Positions 1-44,464 of a DNA stretch of 64,000 nt are shown in pieces (the first letter of the stretch is position 1; each line of letters opens with the position of its first letter). The notes beneath the pieces were generated by a model. The model was not told the DNA's origin. It worked only from the letters and a program-made list of their open reading frames with translations, and searched no databases. The position numbers were made by a program, and so were the translations under genes. The stretch comes from Larus michahellis (Eukaryota > Chordata > Aves > Charadriiformes > Laridae), in assembly GCF_964199755.1 (NCBI RefSeq), contig NC_133906.1:18139378-18203377 (forward strand). The letters are read 5' to 3'.

Positions 1-444
1 GGGAAACTCAACGTTTGAGGCCGATTCAGAAAGGGGACCCGGGTGCCCGGTGGTATGGGGCTCCAAGTACTGCTCCCCTTTTGTCAAGGGACGGCCCTTG
101 GCTGATGTGGAGCACTCAGCTTCTTGTCCTACAAACCCCACGTGCCCAAAAGTGCAGGAATCCCAAAAGTTCTAATTCCGGGTTGTGGGAGGGCAGATTG
201 GATTGAAACCTGGATTTATTGTTGTTGTGGGATATTCCACAACTGCTGTCAAAGACGCTGAAAAACTTGGAATTGTAACCAAGTCTAAACACAGGCATCC
301 CCCGTGGCTTCTACATCCTGGTATTCTGCAAGTCCCCAGAACTTTGGCCTTAACCTCTCCCCGGCACAGCCCTCACGCTTCTCCCACCAAGTACCCAGGC
401 CCTGCATTGCTCAGCCCTGCGGCCATCAGAACCCTGCTTTTTAC
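1..444. other. CSF1R intron (edge of window)
   Basis: Intron after coding exon 14, cut by the window edge. Nothing recognisable in it. Confidence 0.85.
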
Positions 445-16758
<16,314 letters not shown>

Positions 16759-16920
16759 GTCCCCAGGGATCGTGGTGCCCCCAGTGTGGAGCAGGGACAC
16801 GGCTGAAGGATCCTCTCGAGCAGCGGGCGCCTCTCCTCGTGGGCACCTTCCCCAGCACTCCCTCAGCAGGAGCTTCTCCTTTCTGACCACAAGTTAAGAA
16901 ATTCCCTTTTTTCTTGTTTA
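16759..16920 (-). promoter_or_regulatory. CSF1R 5' leader and proximal promoter (predicted)
   Basis: Sequence directly upstream of the start codon. A RUNX-type site TGTGGT is present on the minus strand (16886-16891), next to purine-rich AAAGGAGAAG, an imperfect ETS/PU.1-like sequence. Mammalian CSF1R macrophage promoters are TATA-less with paired RUNX1 and PU.1 sites. No TATA box is seen here. The transcription start cannot be placed from sequence alone. Confidence 0.4.
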
Positions 16921-19900
16921 TTTTTGAAACGAGAAGGGGGGGGAAAAAGATAGAAAGCGATGCTTTGAGACGTCATTGGTGACAAACCCCCTTGGCAGAG
17001 GTGGGGCCATGCACATACCCCATTGCAGGGCCACCCTCCTGCCTCAGGGAGGGGTTCAGCCCCAGACTGCTCGCCAGGGCTGGCAGGGGACACCACACCA
17101 TACCAGAGTTGAGGACATCCCCAATCTGCTGCGGCTACTGCTGCCCAAACCCCCAGGGACTGCTGCACACCCGCCTGGGGACACAGAGAGACAGGCTGGG
17201 ACCTGCCTCGGTGGCAAGGGACTCCATTTTACCTCAGCAGGACAAGTTTTCCCTCCAGCCCGGTGGCTCTTGCTGGCTTCAGGCCCTGAGGACCCACAGA
17301 GAAACGTGTCTGACTCCCTTACAATAGCCCAGCAAAGGTGATTCAACCTGAGGCAGCTCCCAGGTGGGAAAAGGCTTGTGCAGATGACAAACTATTTTGT
17401 TTTAACGAAGAACATGGTCCCAGGTGCAGAGATGGATTCTGTGGCCACACAGGATCATGCTCAAGCCCCACTCCAGCACCATTCGGAGGCAGGGTCAAGC
17501 CCAACCAGCTGTTGGCTCACCTTCACAGCCTTCCCCATGTTGGGGTTCAGCCTGCAGACCCTTTGTTGTCCCCAGATGGGCTGGGGGACACACAGGGACC
17601 CCTGCTCTTCTCCTCTCCCAGCACCTCCAAGCCTGGTGCTCACAGCAGCCCTGTCACCATCAGGAAGCCACATGGCTCAAGCAGGGACCTTTCCTGTCCA
17701 GGAACCCATCCCACCCAGTCCTCCTGCCTTGCTGGTGGGAAGGCTTTTTGAAGCTGTTTTGTAACTGACAACCCAGTAGGCACCTGGGAGCACTAATTAG
17801 GCACTTCATTAACCCTCCCCTGGACTGTACCTCTTCCAAAAGAGGGGGTGAGGGTAGGCTTGAAGCAACACAGCTCTCCCAGGGACACTCAAGTCATCAA
17901 GATGTTAGCAGGTCAAGTCAGACACAGGGTGCCCCTTGCTCTCTGCTCTGTCTCTGGGTAACCTCACGCTGCAGCAGAAGTTCATGACAGTTCATGGCAG
18001 CTCTGGGGTGGGAAGTTATGGCCACCACCTGACAGGGCTAGGAAGCACAGGGGAGGAAGGTCCTGCCTGGGGCCAGCTCTGCCTTAGCTGCACCCAGCTG
18101 CAGCCCCACCAGCGGGGAGGTGACAGGGACACCGTCGGCGAAACGTGGCCAGAAAGAGATGGGCTTTTCCAAAATGTGTGCGCAGAGGTGGCAGTTGAAG
18201 CTGCACCTGCAATGCAGAGGTGCCAGGCAGAGGAGTGCCCCTCAGGCCCCCACAAATGGGATGGGAATGTGCTTCTCCAAAGGGGGCAATTAGAGAGGGA
18301 CCAGCAAGACAAGGTCTTGAGGGCCAAGAGATGAGAGCATGGCTGACTGCGCTGGAGATGACTAAGAGTCATGAGAACGTGGAGAGAACTCTTGGTTTTG
18401 GCCAGAAGGATGGCTGGAGAGCATGAGGGAGTCCAGAGAGAAGGAAAGGCAGCTTTTGGCCAGAGAAGATTTCCTCTCAGCAGTTTTTCCTGGCAGGGGA
18501 AGAAGAACATGAAGTAGAGCAGTGTGGTGCGCTGGGGGCCTCCTGCCCAGAGCTTGGGGGGCTGTTGAGTGACTGGGCCGCAGGAGATGTCTGCCTGATT
18601 ATTCTTTCCTCCTTTTGAGCCAAAGGGGCTTTTTAAAGGATGTTTGTTTCTCTCCTTCTTCTTTTTAAGTTTGGTTGTGTTGTTTTGTGTTTTTTTTTTT
18701 TTCCAGGAACAAATGCCAGCTCAGAGAGAACTGACTCACCAGTGTGAACAAGTATTAAACCAGACAGTTTTAATACAGAGAAGGCAAACAATCTCCCAGC
18801 CTCCCTTCTTCTCTTTGAGGAGGCCCCTTGCAGAGTGTCTCTGGTGGCAGTGGTCCACAGGTGACAAGTCGCAGCCTGTACACGTGGGTCCCCAAGCCGG
18901 GTTGGGCACACCTGGGGATGCTCAGCGGGACAAGCTGTCCGCTGGGGTTCCTCCTTTTTGGTGGCCATCTCTTCCTGCATGATGGCTTCACCCCAGATCC
19001 TGTGGTTGCTCAGCCACAGGGGTGCTGGTGGGGCCCATGTGCCCAAGCAGGTCTGAGCAAGGGGCAGGGATGCTCCCAGAGGAGCTGCAGCCTTACTTTG
19101 AGCCACTCGAAGCCCAGACATGTCTGTGGAGGCCCTGATGGCTGGAAGATGGCATGAGACTTGTTCAGTGCCTGGCTGGCCGCAGGCTGGCTGTGGAGGG
19201 GGGAGTGGAGGCTGCTGTGAGCCCTGGCTGGGAGCACTGGGAGCTCAGGCTTGTTTCCCAGGCTGGGAGAGCGGGGCTGGACCATTCCAGCCCTACAGAA
19301 CCCCTGCGCTGAGTACGGCTGGCCATGGTGTCATGCCTGCCTGAACTGCCCTGCAGCAGCCTGGGGACACGTGTGGAACACACATGTCCCGAGTCAGCTG
19401 TCGGTACCCAAAGAGGTAAAAACCCTGGTTGCAGCAGGCCAGGGTTTGTCTCTGCGGTCTGATTTTCTCTGCTTCCCTGAGCTCTTCCGCGAGGTGCCCG
19501 TCTCATCGCTGGAGAGGAGACTTGTTTCGGGATGGGGAAAATGCCCTGCTGGGGGTCCCCACGTCTGCCTACTCCTTCCCAGCCCCATGACCCCTCCTCG
19601 GTGCACCCTGATGTGCAAAAGACCTGCCAGGCAGGGATTGGGCTGGGTTCGGAGCTGAGGTCTACCAATTCCTCCTCCCTGCTTCCCCCCAAGCCTCTGC
19701 TGCAGCCTCGCTGGAGATGAGGTGATTTTTTTTCCCCTGCTGATTCAGCCCCTGGAGAAAAATGCCCTGTCTGCCTGTCGTGGCTGAGCTGTGCCAGGTG
19801 ACTCAGAGCGTATCTGGGGACAATCAGCCTGAGCTGGTCAGGGAGCCTGCAAACCTCCTCTCCGGCAAACTGAGCAAAGACAGGAGCCCAGGACAGGCCG

Positions 19901-21040
19901 TGCTGCAGAGAGGAGCCTTGCTGGGACTTGGACCTGTCTCCTGCTGCAGCCAGTGCCCTGGGACTTTGGGTACACAAGGGGTTTCCAGGAGCTGAGGGAG
20001 GCACGACTGCTGCCAGCGAGGACTTGCGTTGGAGCTGCACCTGGCAGCCTGAAAACAGGGTCGTCGTTGATATCTTTGAACCTCATTTCAAAATCCCCTC
20101 TTCGCAGCGGCCCTGGGCTTTCCAAGCCTAAGGCTCAGAGCTGGCTGCAAACAGCTCCGCTCAGCAGCTGGGGGTCATTTTCAGGAGGAGCAGTTTCGTT
20201 GGAGCCAGAGAGAGGAGAAAACTTTGGGCTGGACACAGGAGGAGCCTGTCTCTCATGGGGCTGGGGGACCCCCGCACTTCTGGAGAGGGGGCTGGGGGAA
20301 GGAGAGGGGAGCAGGAGGAAAGCAGGGGGACACATGGACCCGAGAGAGTGGTAGAGTGGGGAGCCAGTATTTTGGGGTTGCATCTTTAAAGGATATCAGC
20401 GAATTCCTCACCCCAGAGGGAAGGGAGGAGGACCAAGCTTGGAGGAGAGCCGGACATGGTGAGCCCGGTGCACTGCAGTGTGGCTCCTGCTGGTGCCCTG
20501 CCCCATTGCTACCTCCAGTCTCTCCCGCTGCCCTGAGATATTTAACTATGTGGAAAAATCGACAGTGCTGTGGTGTCTCCCATCTCCTTCAGCCCAGCCC
20601 TGTTCAGTCTGGCAGCTCCTACATCCCTACACTGATGTGAGCACAGACCTGCAATGCTCCAAGGAGCACGTCAAGCCCTTCTTGGGGGCTGCTGGCCCAA
20701 ACCTCAGGCACTGGGGACACACGTGGGAACCTTTCCCAGTGTCCTTCCCTCTACCCACCTCCTCCCAGTGCAACACGACCCACAAGCTGACCAGTTACCA
20801 GCAAGATGGGGACGACCCTGCCCCGTTTGCAGCCCCTTTTTCCTTACCACGTCTCTGGGCTCAGCTGTTGCTTTGCTGTGCTTCTCTCCGTCTGGCTCCC
20901 AGCTTGGCTTTCGCTAAGCGTTGGGGGTCACGCACAGCGTATTAACATGCTTAGCCTTCACCCACGGCATGGTTAAGCTGTATTCCCAGCCCCATCTGAG
21001 TGGGAGCAACCCAAAGCAGGCAAACAAAGGAAGAGATGGA
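16921..21040. other. Spacer between CSF1R and PDGFRB
   Basis: About 4.1 kb between the CSF1R promoter and the predicted PDGFRB polyadenylation site. It is GC-moderate with several open frames, none resembling a known protein. A T-rich stretch lies near 18640-18705. In mammals an alternative CSF1R first exon lies in this spacer, but I cannot place one here. Confidence 0.6.
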
Positions 21041-21064
21041 ACTTTGCAAAAAGAAAAAAACACC

Positions 21065-21070
21065 TTTATT
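21065..21070 (-). terminator. Predicted PDGFRB distal polyadenylation signal
   Basis: AATAAA on the minus strand, in an A/T-rich stretch with a U-rich sequence just downstream in the sense direction. It is the last AATAAA I find at the PDGFRB end of the spacer. Cleavage would fall near 21040-21050. A nearer AATAAA lies at 24790-24795 and an ATTAAA at 26009-26014. Confidence 0.5.
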
Positions 21071-23539
21071 TTTAAACTCTTTCTTTAAAAATGTATTTGT
21101 AAAAGTTTACAGCATAAAAATAATATCTCATGGCTATAGATGTGACATAGTACAAATCCTACAAATACATCTGTAAACCTAGGAAAATGTTAACTCTTTG
21201 GTACCTTAGTCTGAACTCTGTTTTTTCCTTTGCCCTCGGGATGGTTTCTGAGAGGCAGCACGGAGGCAGGTGCTGCTTCTGTTCAGGGATGCTGCAGAGT
21301 AACAGCATGATGCCAGCAAGCCAGCACAGCGGGAGGGGGAGAGGCAGAGGGCACTCTTTGGGCAAACTTTGCAGTTCTGGTGCAATCCACGAAGGAGGAA
21401 AGGACAGGAACGATGGGACACTGCAGGCTTCGCAGCGCGAGTTGGCTTCCCAGCATCCTCCCACCCTTGCAAGAGTCATCTCTCCATAGTACCGCTGGAG
21501 CTACACTGGAGCAGTTCCCCTGCCTTTGCCCAAGCCAACTAGATCCATCTTGCTCCGGGCAAGGCCTGCAGACAGCGTGGTGTCTCCACCGTTACATTCA
21601 GCCCTGGCCGCTCAGGGCAAGGCTGGGGTCCACTGCGAGAAGGACCTGTGCGTGGCCCAGCAGCTGCCCTGAGCCCAGTGTGGACCTGCAGCTGCCCTGG
21701 CTGCTCTCTGCCTGTGCAACCGCCGGGGCAAAGGCTGCCAACAGGCTGCCGAGGGTCACCAAAGGGCAACCTTCGTGTTCTCCACGTGGGAGCACAGCCA
21801 GGCTGCGTCCGAGCTCCCTGGGGCTGGCTTGGCAGCCAGCTCTCTCCTGTCCGTGGGGGACATCCTGTGGTTCAGATCCTGGGATCTGAGCTAAGCACTG
21901 AGCCTGACCAGAGCCCTTCCATGGGGTTTGCCTTCTTAGCCCATTAGTTGACATCCCGTTTTAGAAAAATCCACACACCCCCCCCGCCCCCGGCAAAAGA
22001 AGACGCCTGTGAAATCCCCTTCTCCAGATCTGCCCAGCTTTACACAGCCCCAGCTTCCCCAGAGCCCAAACCCACTGCCCAGTACCCTGTATTTGTGGTG
22101 CTGTCTCTCCCCCAGCCCAGAGCCCAGACTGGGAAGAAGGGGAAGAGCCATTTCTCGCTTCTGGCTGACTTCCCCCTGGCTGCACATCTGCACCGCACTG
22201 CACTTCTGCCTCCCGTCCCCGTGGGACTCCGCCGCCGTGCCCTCGGCAGGTGAACAGAGACGATGCAGTTACAAGTAAAGTCCGCTGTGCTCTAGATTTC
22301 TTAACACGACACAAACAAACACTAAACGTGACACTCTCGCTTAAAAAAAAAATAAACAACACGCGCAAACCGAGAAGGACAAAAGGATTAAAACCTGTGC
22401 ACACGTCAGTCTGAGAAGCATCTTAAATGTGGAAAGAGACACCAGAGTGTCACATTAGTTTCTGGGATACACTTAGGTATGTATGAAATAGTGACTGGCA
22501 GTAGGATTATGCATATACTGGTGCTGATAAAGATGTAACAGCTGCAGAGTAAAATATAATCTACAAATAAAAGATATTGCACTAGAGATGCACCCAAGCT
22601 GTGGCACGTGTCCCTTTTTGGGGGCTCAGTTTGGGTCCACCTCTAAACACAAAAAAACACCCAAACAAAAATACTCATGATTGAAACTAAAAACCCGGAG
22701 GGACCGGTTCCCTTCAGAGTCTCACCGGAGAAATTATGGCTACGAAACCGACGGGCCCAGAGCAAACGACCGTTTCTCCTGGCCCTCACCCACCGGGCCA
22801 CGCAGGGACTGGAATGTCAGCAGCAGAGAGAGAGGGAGCGGGGGGGCTGGAGCTGGATTCCTGAGCGGAGAGAGCTTGTCGGGGGGGGCTGCTGTAAGCC
22901 CCAGCCCTGCCGAGCCCTCTCCTCGAGGAGAGTTGCAGGGATGCTTAGCAAAACGTGGTGGCTTTGCCCAGCTGCCAGCCTGTCCCGGGCTGAGAAGATC
23001 CGCTCGCTGCAGCGGGTGTCCTGAACGGTGATGGGAATAGTTGAGTAAGAACAGAAAAGTACCACAAAGTGCAAGACTTGGCCCTTGCAATCACGGGGCC
23101 AAAGGCAAATATTTGGTCGTATCTCTCTGGAGTGGAGAATGGTACCGTTTTACAAAGAATCTGGCGTACCTACTTTCAGAAGGAAGAGGGAGGTGGGGTT
23201 AGCACCCCGTCAGCAGCCAGAACAGGTTTTGGTGCAAAGAATAATTGCAATAAATCTACAAATGGGACAAAATGCAATAGGCATCCAAGGGCAGCTAATG
23301 CCCAGCTAATAGGACAGCATACCTGAGTTCCCCCAGCAGGGAGAAGAAATAGATCTCCTCTTTCAGGACTGTGGAAAGTATTTGGTAGTGGGAAATTAGT
23401 AATTTAATTAGTAATTAATCTGTACAAGATGGACGTTAGTACAGGACTTGTGAACTAAATAAGTTAATGGCCAAACGGAGGATGAGAAGGGGTTAATTAA
23501 TGGAGAAATCTTTGGGCTGGATGGAGGTAGTAAAAGTAG

Positions 23540-23960
23540 CTCTCTAGGGTTGCTCTTGATGCTAGAAGTATTTCAATTTTTTTATTAGTCAATCAAGACC
23601 AAAAATAACAGTTTGTTAACAAAATGTGCTGATGACCCAATGTCTGGAACAGCAGGGAGTATCTTGGTTAGAAACGCTGGAAGAGTAGAAAGACGTAAGG
23701 GCTTAGATCGGTCAGAGGATGATTCCAAACTACCAGTATGTTGTGGCTGGGAAAAGGCCAACATTATCCAAAGCTACACCAGACAAGTCAAATCCAGTAC
23801 AGACCAGAACTATTAATGCCCTGTGTGAGGTCTATCTTTGACCTCCCCTGGAGTACTGGGTACTTCTGGTCACCTCTGATAGAGAAGGACAAATTAAAAA
23901 TGGAGCTGGTGCAGGCAGGGGCTATCAGGATGGTCTGATGGGCCATCCTATGGGCTCAAG
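23540..23960 (+). mobile_element. Decayed CR1/L3-like LINE, reverse transcriptase end
   Basis: Plus-strand sequence keeps landmarks of the CR1-superfamily ORF2 end: a (K)CADD box reminiscent of the RT FADD motif near 23625, GGGAAAAGGCCAACATT matching the KKAN block, CTGGAGTACTGGGTAC matching LEYCVQ, and AGAAGGACAAATTAAAAATG matching KKDMEL. The frame is broken. It is much older than the other CR1 pieces in this window. Confidence 0.7.
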
Positions 23961-26170
23961 TTGCAGTGACACGGATCCTACCAAGCACCTTACATGTTAG
24001 AAAAATAACGTGGTCTGACCCCAAGGATCTCATAAGTTACTGCGTCTCCGTGGTTCAGATAATTTTATGAACTGTGGCCACAGAAGACGGCTCCTCCATT
24101 GCAAGCAGGAAGAACGGAGCATGGAAAAATAGTTGTCATTCACAGTGTGTTTCCTACGGATGGTGGGGAATCTGACCACATGGGCTGAAAATATACTCCA
24201 GCGGCTGCCAATAAAAGTGCTATTTCTTATGTTCACATTTTACCAAGGACATCAGCCCACAAAACATCTACTCCTCTTTTAGCTGCATAAACGGCAGCGT
24301 TGCAACGACAGACAACTTAAAACAGAAGCTGTTTTGCTAGGGGTTTCTGGCAGAAGTTTTGTGTTTAAAGAAAAAAGTAATTCTCAGTGGCTCGGAGGTG
24401 GCAGAAGCCCAGCAAGATGCTGATTGAATTTCTGAATTTGTAAAAACCTGCCTGTGCGTTTTTTGTAGGATGTACAGAGATGTGCACGAGTAGGGCAATG
24501 ACGGGGTTAATGGGAGTGGGGGACATGCAGTGAACGGAGCTGTGTGCGAGGCGAAACTTCTCCTTTCAGGAAAAAAAACCCTGCCAGTTTCTATGGCATC
24601 AGAGTTGTAGCTTTTGGGGGTTTAGCTTTCATCTCTGCAGAGGGGGGGTTCACCACTGATTTCAAAAGCCTGGTGTTCCTCCTGCTTTGAGTCTCCTCAT
24701 TCAAGTGGCGGCTGAGAGCACAAGAAGTCCCGGGCCTGCCTGTGAGAAGCAAGGAAGGAGGCGAGAAGCAGGAGGAAGGTCTCTGCCCTTTTATTCTTCA
24801 AAACCCTTTTCCAAGAGAGAAGAATTCTCCTCCGTTCCTGTTGCTCTGCTTGGTTCCCCATGACACTTCATCCACAGCGCTGGCAGGCTGCAAGTGGCTG
24901 CGCCTGGCCCCTAGAAAGCGGCAGGGTGTGAGATACAGTTCAGCCGTGACCAAACAGCTTCCCAGGCTCTCTCCCTCTCTCTCTTTTGAGACATCCCTGG
25001 GTTGGTGTTCTGGCATCCTTATTGCTCCCCATAGTCTTGCTATGACTCAGGAGGGACTGGTGAGACCTCCCATCCTGAGAAAGGGTGTTTGGGTGAACAG
25101 TCTATCAAAAGGGAGCCCTTGCTTCCCCAAGATAAGGCACAAAGACTTTGCAGCTGGCGGGATTATATGATTTCCCAGCAGATGAGCTGGGTTTAGTGGC
25201 AGTAGATTAATGAATAGCCATATTGCTTCCTTATACTGGCCCTGGCTAGTGGATTAATATATTTGTTCCCTTTAAATCTTCAATGGAGAATAATTAGCTT
25301 AGTGTCCACACAGACAACACAAACGACGCTGGACTGCCCTCTTTGCTACTACAACAGAGTCATTGTGAGAGCATTTTGAGTTCCTGGCATGCCCTTGGAG
25401 GTCCTGGTACCATGGTGGGCACAAAAGGGTTTGGGGTGTGACAGCCCCTCTAGCGTATGCAGAGCTGTACGTCAGAGCCATGGGTACCTGTAGTGCTTGT
25501 GACGCTCTATCCACCGTAGAAGAGCTGTCAAGAAAGGAAAACGGTGATTCAGTATCTCTGAGACACTGGCTGGTCTCTCCAGGACTTGTCTGTGCTTGGA
25601 GGAGAATCTACCCGATGCATTCTTGATCTCCAACAGCTGAAGGTTGGTGTTGCAGGTTCTCTACACCCACAGCAATGGGCTCCAAGCAAATTGTTTGTCC
25701 TGGTGGCATTTCACAGAACCACAGCGTGGCTGGTGCTGAAACCATCAGAGAAGTGCTGGTGCAGAGGAGATGAAACTCATCGCCATGGAGGGGGAAGAGG
25801 CTGGAGTATCATCTTGGCAAGGCAGAAAGTGGTGTCTCTTGTGGAGATCCAACCCACGTCTTCCACTTGAAAAGAAGATGTTGGTCTGAGAGATGTCTCC
25901 CTCCTGCAGTGGTTTGATCACTGAGGAGGACGTGGCAGTGATCTGGAAGGTTGCTGGCACTCAGTCACCTCTTTGTAAGGGGGAGGAAGATGGCAATGGG
26001 GAAAAGTCTTTAATTCCCCACCCAGTGCTGGGAGATGGGAGGGAAGGAGGAATGCTGGGACAGGGGGGGATGTCCCAGCGTACAAGTGTAGAGCATGGCT
26101 CCCTGCGATGTCTGGGTCAGCCCCTCAGCTGGTCTTGCTGTGGGGAGATGCAGAGTCAGCGCAGCTCTGA

Positions 26171-40893
<14,723 letters not shown>

Positions 40894-43800
40894 GGTGGGC
40901 TCAGCGGCTCGGTGGCCAAATCCTGCCAAGAGCAAAGCAGGATGAGCACAGAACCGCTTGCAGAGGAGGGGTCCCACGGCCACCCCAAGCCCCCACCCGA
41001 GCCCTGGGCTCCCTTCTCCACCTCAGAAACCTCCCATCTCTTCCCAGTTTTCAGCCTTTCCCTCCCAGCGAGGTGGTTGGTTCCCCCTCACGCTGGATCT
41101 GCAGGAGGAGCTGTTTCTAAGGCATCTCCCGCTGGTAAACAGGGATTTTGCTGGAGGCTCCAGGAGTTGTGTCAACTCTTGCTCATCTCTGCTCGAAATG
41201 CCGCTCCCCCCCCCGCGCTGCAGAGCCCTGCCCCCCTCCCTCTGTCCACTGCCCGCTCGGCTTTTTTTTTCCCCTTAGTTTTTGCTTCCCCTCAGTCCCA
41301 GTGAGATAAAACTTGCTAGAAAACAGATCCCCCTCCAAACCCTCCCCCATTTTCTGCTCCTTCCAATGAAACAGAACAAGCCCAAAGACAAAAAAAAAAA
41401 AGTTTTTTGTAGTTAACTTTTAAACATATCTATTTTAAGGCAATATTTAAGAGGGCTTTTTAGCTAAAAATCCGTTTTATGAACTTTTCTCAAGAAATCT
41501 TTTCTGCAGAGTATTTTCAGCCCACCCTGGTGCAAACCATGAGCCCAGAAAGGATGAGGCCAGAGGTCCCTAAGAGCAGTCACCCGTGTAATGGGGGGGG
41601 GGGGGGAACACAACTCCCCATCGCGCCTGCGGGGATGGGGGTGAATATTTCTAAAAAGCAAAATGAAGATGCTAACAAGGAGAAGAGTAAGGGGGAAAAG
41701 GGTTCCTCTGTGCCTGGACAAAGCTGGGGGGGAAATGAGTTCAGTAATCCTGAATTTGGGGATGCTCCTTGCACAGAGCTGAACTTCATGGCTGAGCTCC
41801 TGCCCTGCCGCTGGGCCACCTCCACTCTCCCAGCACAGGAGGCACTTTGAACCTGCTCCCAAGGCAGACCCCGAGGAGAAGCCCCCATGATGCTGGCACA
41901 GTGCTTGGGGGAGCTGCTCGCCAGGCACGAGGATGGCTAGTGGCAACCTGGACTTGCTGACCCAGCCCCAGGCACCGTCTGTTACTGAGCAGCTCCGCTG
42001 CCTCTTGGCCCTGGAGCGGCCTCCTGGTCTGCTTGATGTTAAGGAGGAAATGGTTTTTAAATGACGTGCGCTTGTCAGATGTTTTTATTATTCTCTTGCT
42101 TTGGCTCAACCAAAGTCTGATCTACCAGCAAATCCTTCCAGGTCTCCAGCTTATTCAGCAGCTTCCCTCTCCCCGCTCCAGGAAACCCCTCCGTGACTCC
42201 TTCTCTCTTCTGTGTTTGCCAGAGGGGATGAGAGCGCTTAGAGGGAAGAGCTGGGGGTGGGTAGGATGAAAGGACCGAGGTGAAATTCAGGCTGTAAATG
42301 AATGTGACCTCACTGCACCCACCCTCAGAAAGCACCAACCTGCAGGAGAGAGGAGGATGGAGAACCTAATCTCGCTGCCCCCCAAGGCACCGCCGTGAGA
42401 ACAATTAGCTTTGTTTCCCAGTTCTCCTTTACAGAGGTGTGTGATTCATCCATTATTCAATGGTCAAGGTTGTAAGAGCAACTGGGATCCTCTCCTTTCA
42501 CCCCTCCCTGCCTGCATGCACAAGCCAGGCTGTATTTATGCCCCCCCCCCCCCACGCCCCCCATCCCTCCAAACACCTGCCTGCCAGCAGCTAAGGACTA
42601 CCCGAGCTCATGCCCAGCTTTTAGCTGCCCGTTCAACTTCATGGCTGTCACTGTTAGTCTTGTTGCAGGTGAGACCTTGGCTTTCTCTACCCACACAGAC
42701 AGGTCCATCACCCCACCGGTCATCTCTGCAGGATCACTGATGGGGCAAACCGTCCCCTGCTGGAGCTGGGGAGCCGGACGTGGGTGCACGCTGGTGCTGG
42801 GCTAGCACGGGTGCTGCTTCAGCGAGCAGTGAGAGCCCCGCAGCCCACGCCGGCCGCCGCCGGCCGCCTCCCTCTGTGTTCATAACTGGTTTTAATAAAG
42901 CTGCTGGTTTTGCAGCAAGGCATTTCTCTTGGAGATGCTTCCCAAGCAGAGTGGGAGGGTGGCAACGTCTCGCAAAGAGTGGTGACCTCTCCCTTGTTTG
43001 TCTGCGCTGGCCAGGACGAGAGGCATGCTCGGAGGTGCCAAGCTCTGCCCGTCCTGCAGGATGCACGCAGAGCCTGGCTGGCGGCAGGGCAAACCTTTCT
43101 TTCCCTGTCACGGGGACACGTGTGCTTGCACATGTGGGTGCGCACAGGCATTTCACAAGGGATGCAAATTTGTCCGGCTCACTGCCAGCCTGGAGAGCAC
43201 TTGTTGTTTCCCTCCTCAATCTCAGCTTTTGCTCCCAGCGAGAGCTGTAAGATGCACCCTATGAGTGCCAGACAAGGAGCTAAGGTGGGTGCAGCCCCAC
43301 TCAGTGATCCAAAAACAGGCGCCCAGTCGTTATCCCACCCAGGGACCCAAACACAGGCACCTACAGAATGTGGGGTTGCCTTGGATTGTGTCCTCCCAGC
43401 CCTATGGGTTAGCAGGGTGCCACAGACCCCTGTGCCCGGTGCCACTCCCTACATCCTTCCCATGGGCCAGGACCCGAGCATTTTCAAGCCATGGGACCAT
43501 TCGCCTCCACGCACCCTGGCACATGCCTGGAGGCCAGGGAGGTCCGGCAGCAATGCCACGTCCAGCGCCCTTCACTCAGCCCTGCCGCTCCCCGGCACCT
43601 TATAGCCGCCAAGGTGAAGTCCCAGCTCTGCATCCCCACATTAAAGCCCTCATCATCCTCTCCTCCCCACCAGTACAGGTACAGACATTCCCTCTGCCCC
43701 TCTCCATCACCGTGATGCGAGGGAAAGCCGTCGCTGGCTCGGCAGGGCAGGGAGCTTTTCTCTTCAGCTGTGCTGTTTATTATTCTAGAAGAGGAATTTG

Positions 43801-44464
43801 GCTGGAAGAGGAGACAGGAGGTCAGCTGGCTCGCAGGGAGGCCGGGCTGGCGGGACGATGCAGCCCGGCACCCACGCTCAGCCCCACATGCCCATGGGGT
43901 GGCTGCGCTCTCTGGGGGGCTCGGGTCCCTGGGGACATGGTCCCCACCAGCTCCTGCTCGCCTTTGTGCTGCACCCAGCGAGGCCAGGGGGTGGGCACCA
44001 CGGGACTGGGAATGTCTGGGAGGGTTTTGAGTCCAAACGAGACACAGATACAGGCGACTGTCCCTGCCCGGTGACACAGCCACATTGTCTGTCCTTATCT
44101 CTCCCCTGTAATCACGCCAGCCCGGCCGGCACGGCACGCTGCACGCGTGGCCGCAGGAATGCAGCGCTCCTCCTCCGGAGGCCGAGAGCATCGAGCAGTG
44201 TTTTTTGCAGGCGAGATGAGGGAGAGCTGAGCTGTCGGGTTTCCCAGCCCACTGCCGCGCTGGTGAGAGGAAGGCATCCCGCGGCTGGCCGGGGCCAGGC
44301 ACCACTGAAAACCTTTTTGCACATCTCTGGCCTCATGTTTTTGGAGCGTGCTGCATGGGGCGACGGGATCAACAAGGGCCCCCCAACATCCCTGAGCAGC
44401 AGCAGTGCTGTGGAGGGGGCACCCCGGGCTCTCACAGACAGGACACAGGCGAGAGGGCCGGAGC

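Larger units (their letters stand above)
21045..26170 (-). other. PDGFRB: Probable PDGFRB 3' untranslated region
   Basis: Sequence downstream of the PDGFRB stop. If the distal signal at 21065-21070 is used, the 3' UTR is about 5.1 kb, long compared with about 2 kb in human. If the signal at 24790-24795 is used it is about 1.4 kb. The 21050-22620 part is T-rich in the sense direction, in keeping with a UTR. A decayed CR1-like piece is embedded on the opposite strand (23540-23960). Confidence 0.45.

Noticed and set aside
18016-18510. 164-codon minus-strand open frame upstream of CSF1R
   Set aside because: No similarity to a known protein and no splice or start context.
19165-20040. 291-codon minus-strand open frame in the CSF1R-PDGFRB spacer
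   Set aside because: No recognisable domain, low-complexity Pro/Ser/Gly/Arg composition, no splice or promoter context. Consistent with chance in GC-rich DNA.
25708-25735. Possible further CR1 3' end (TTCACAGAACCACAGCGTGG)
   Set aside because: Similarity covers only about 20 bases and the expected GGTTGGAAGGGACC block is missing.
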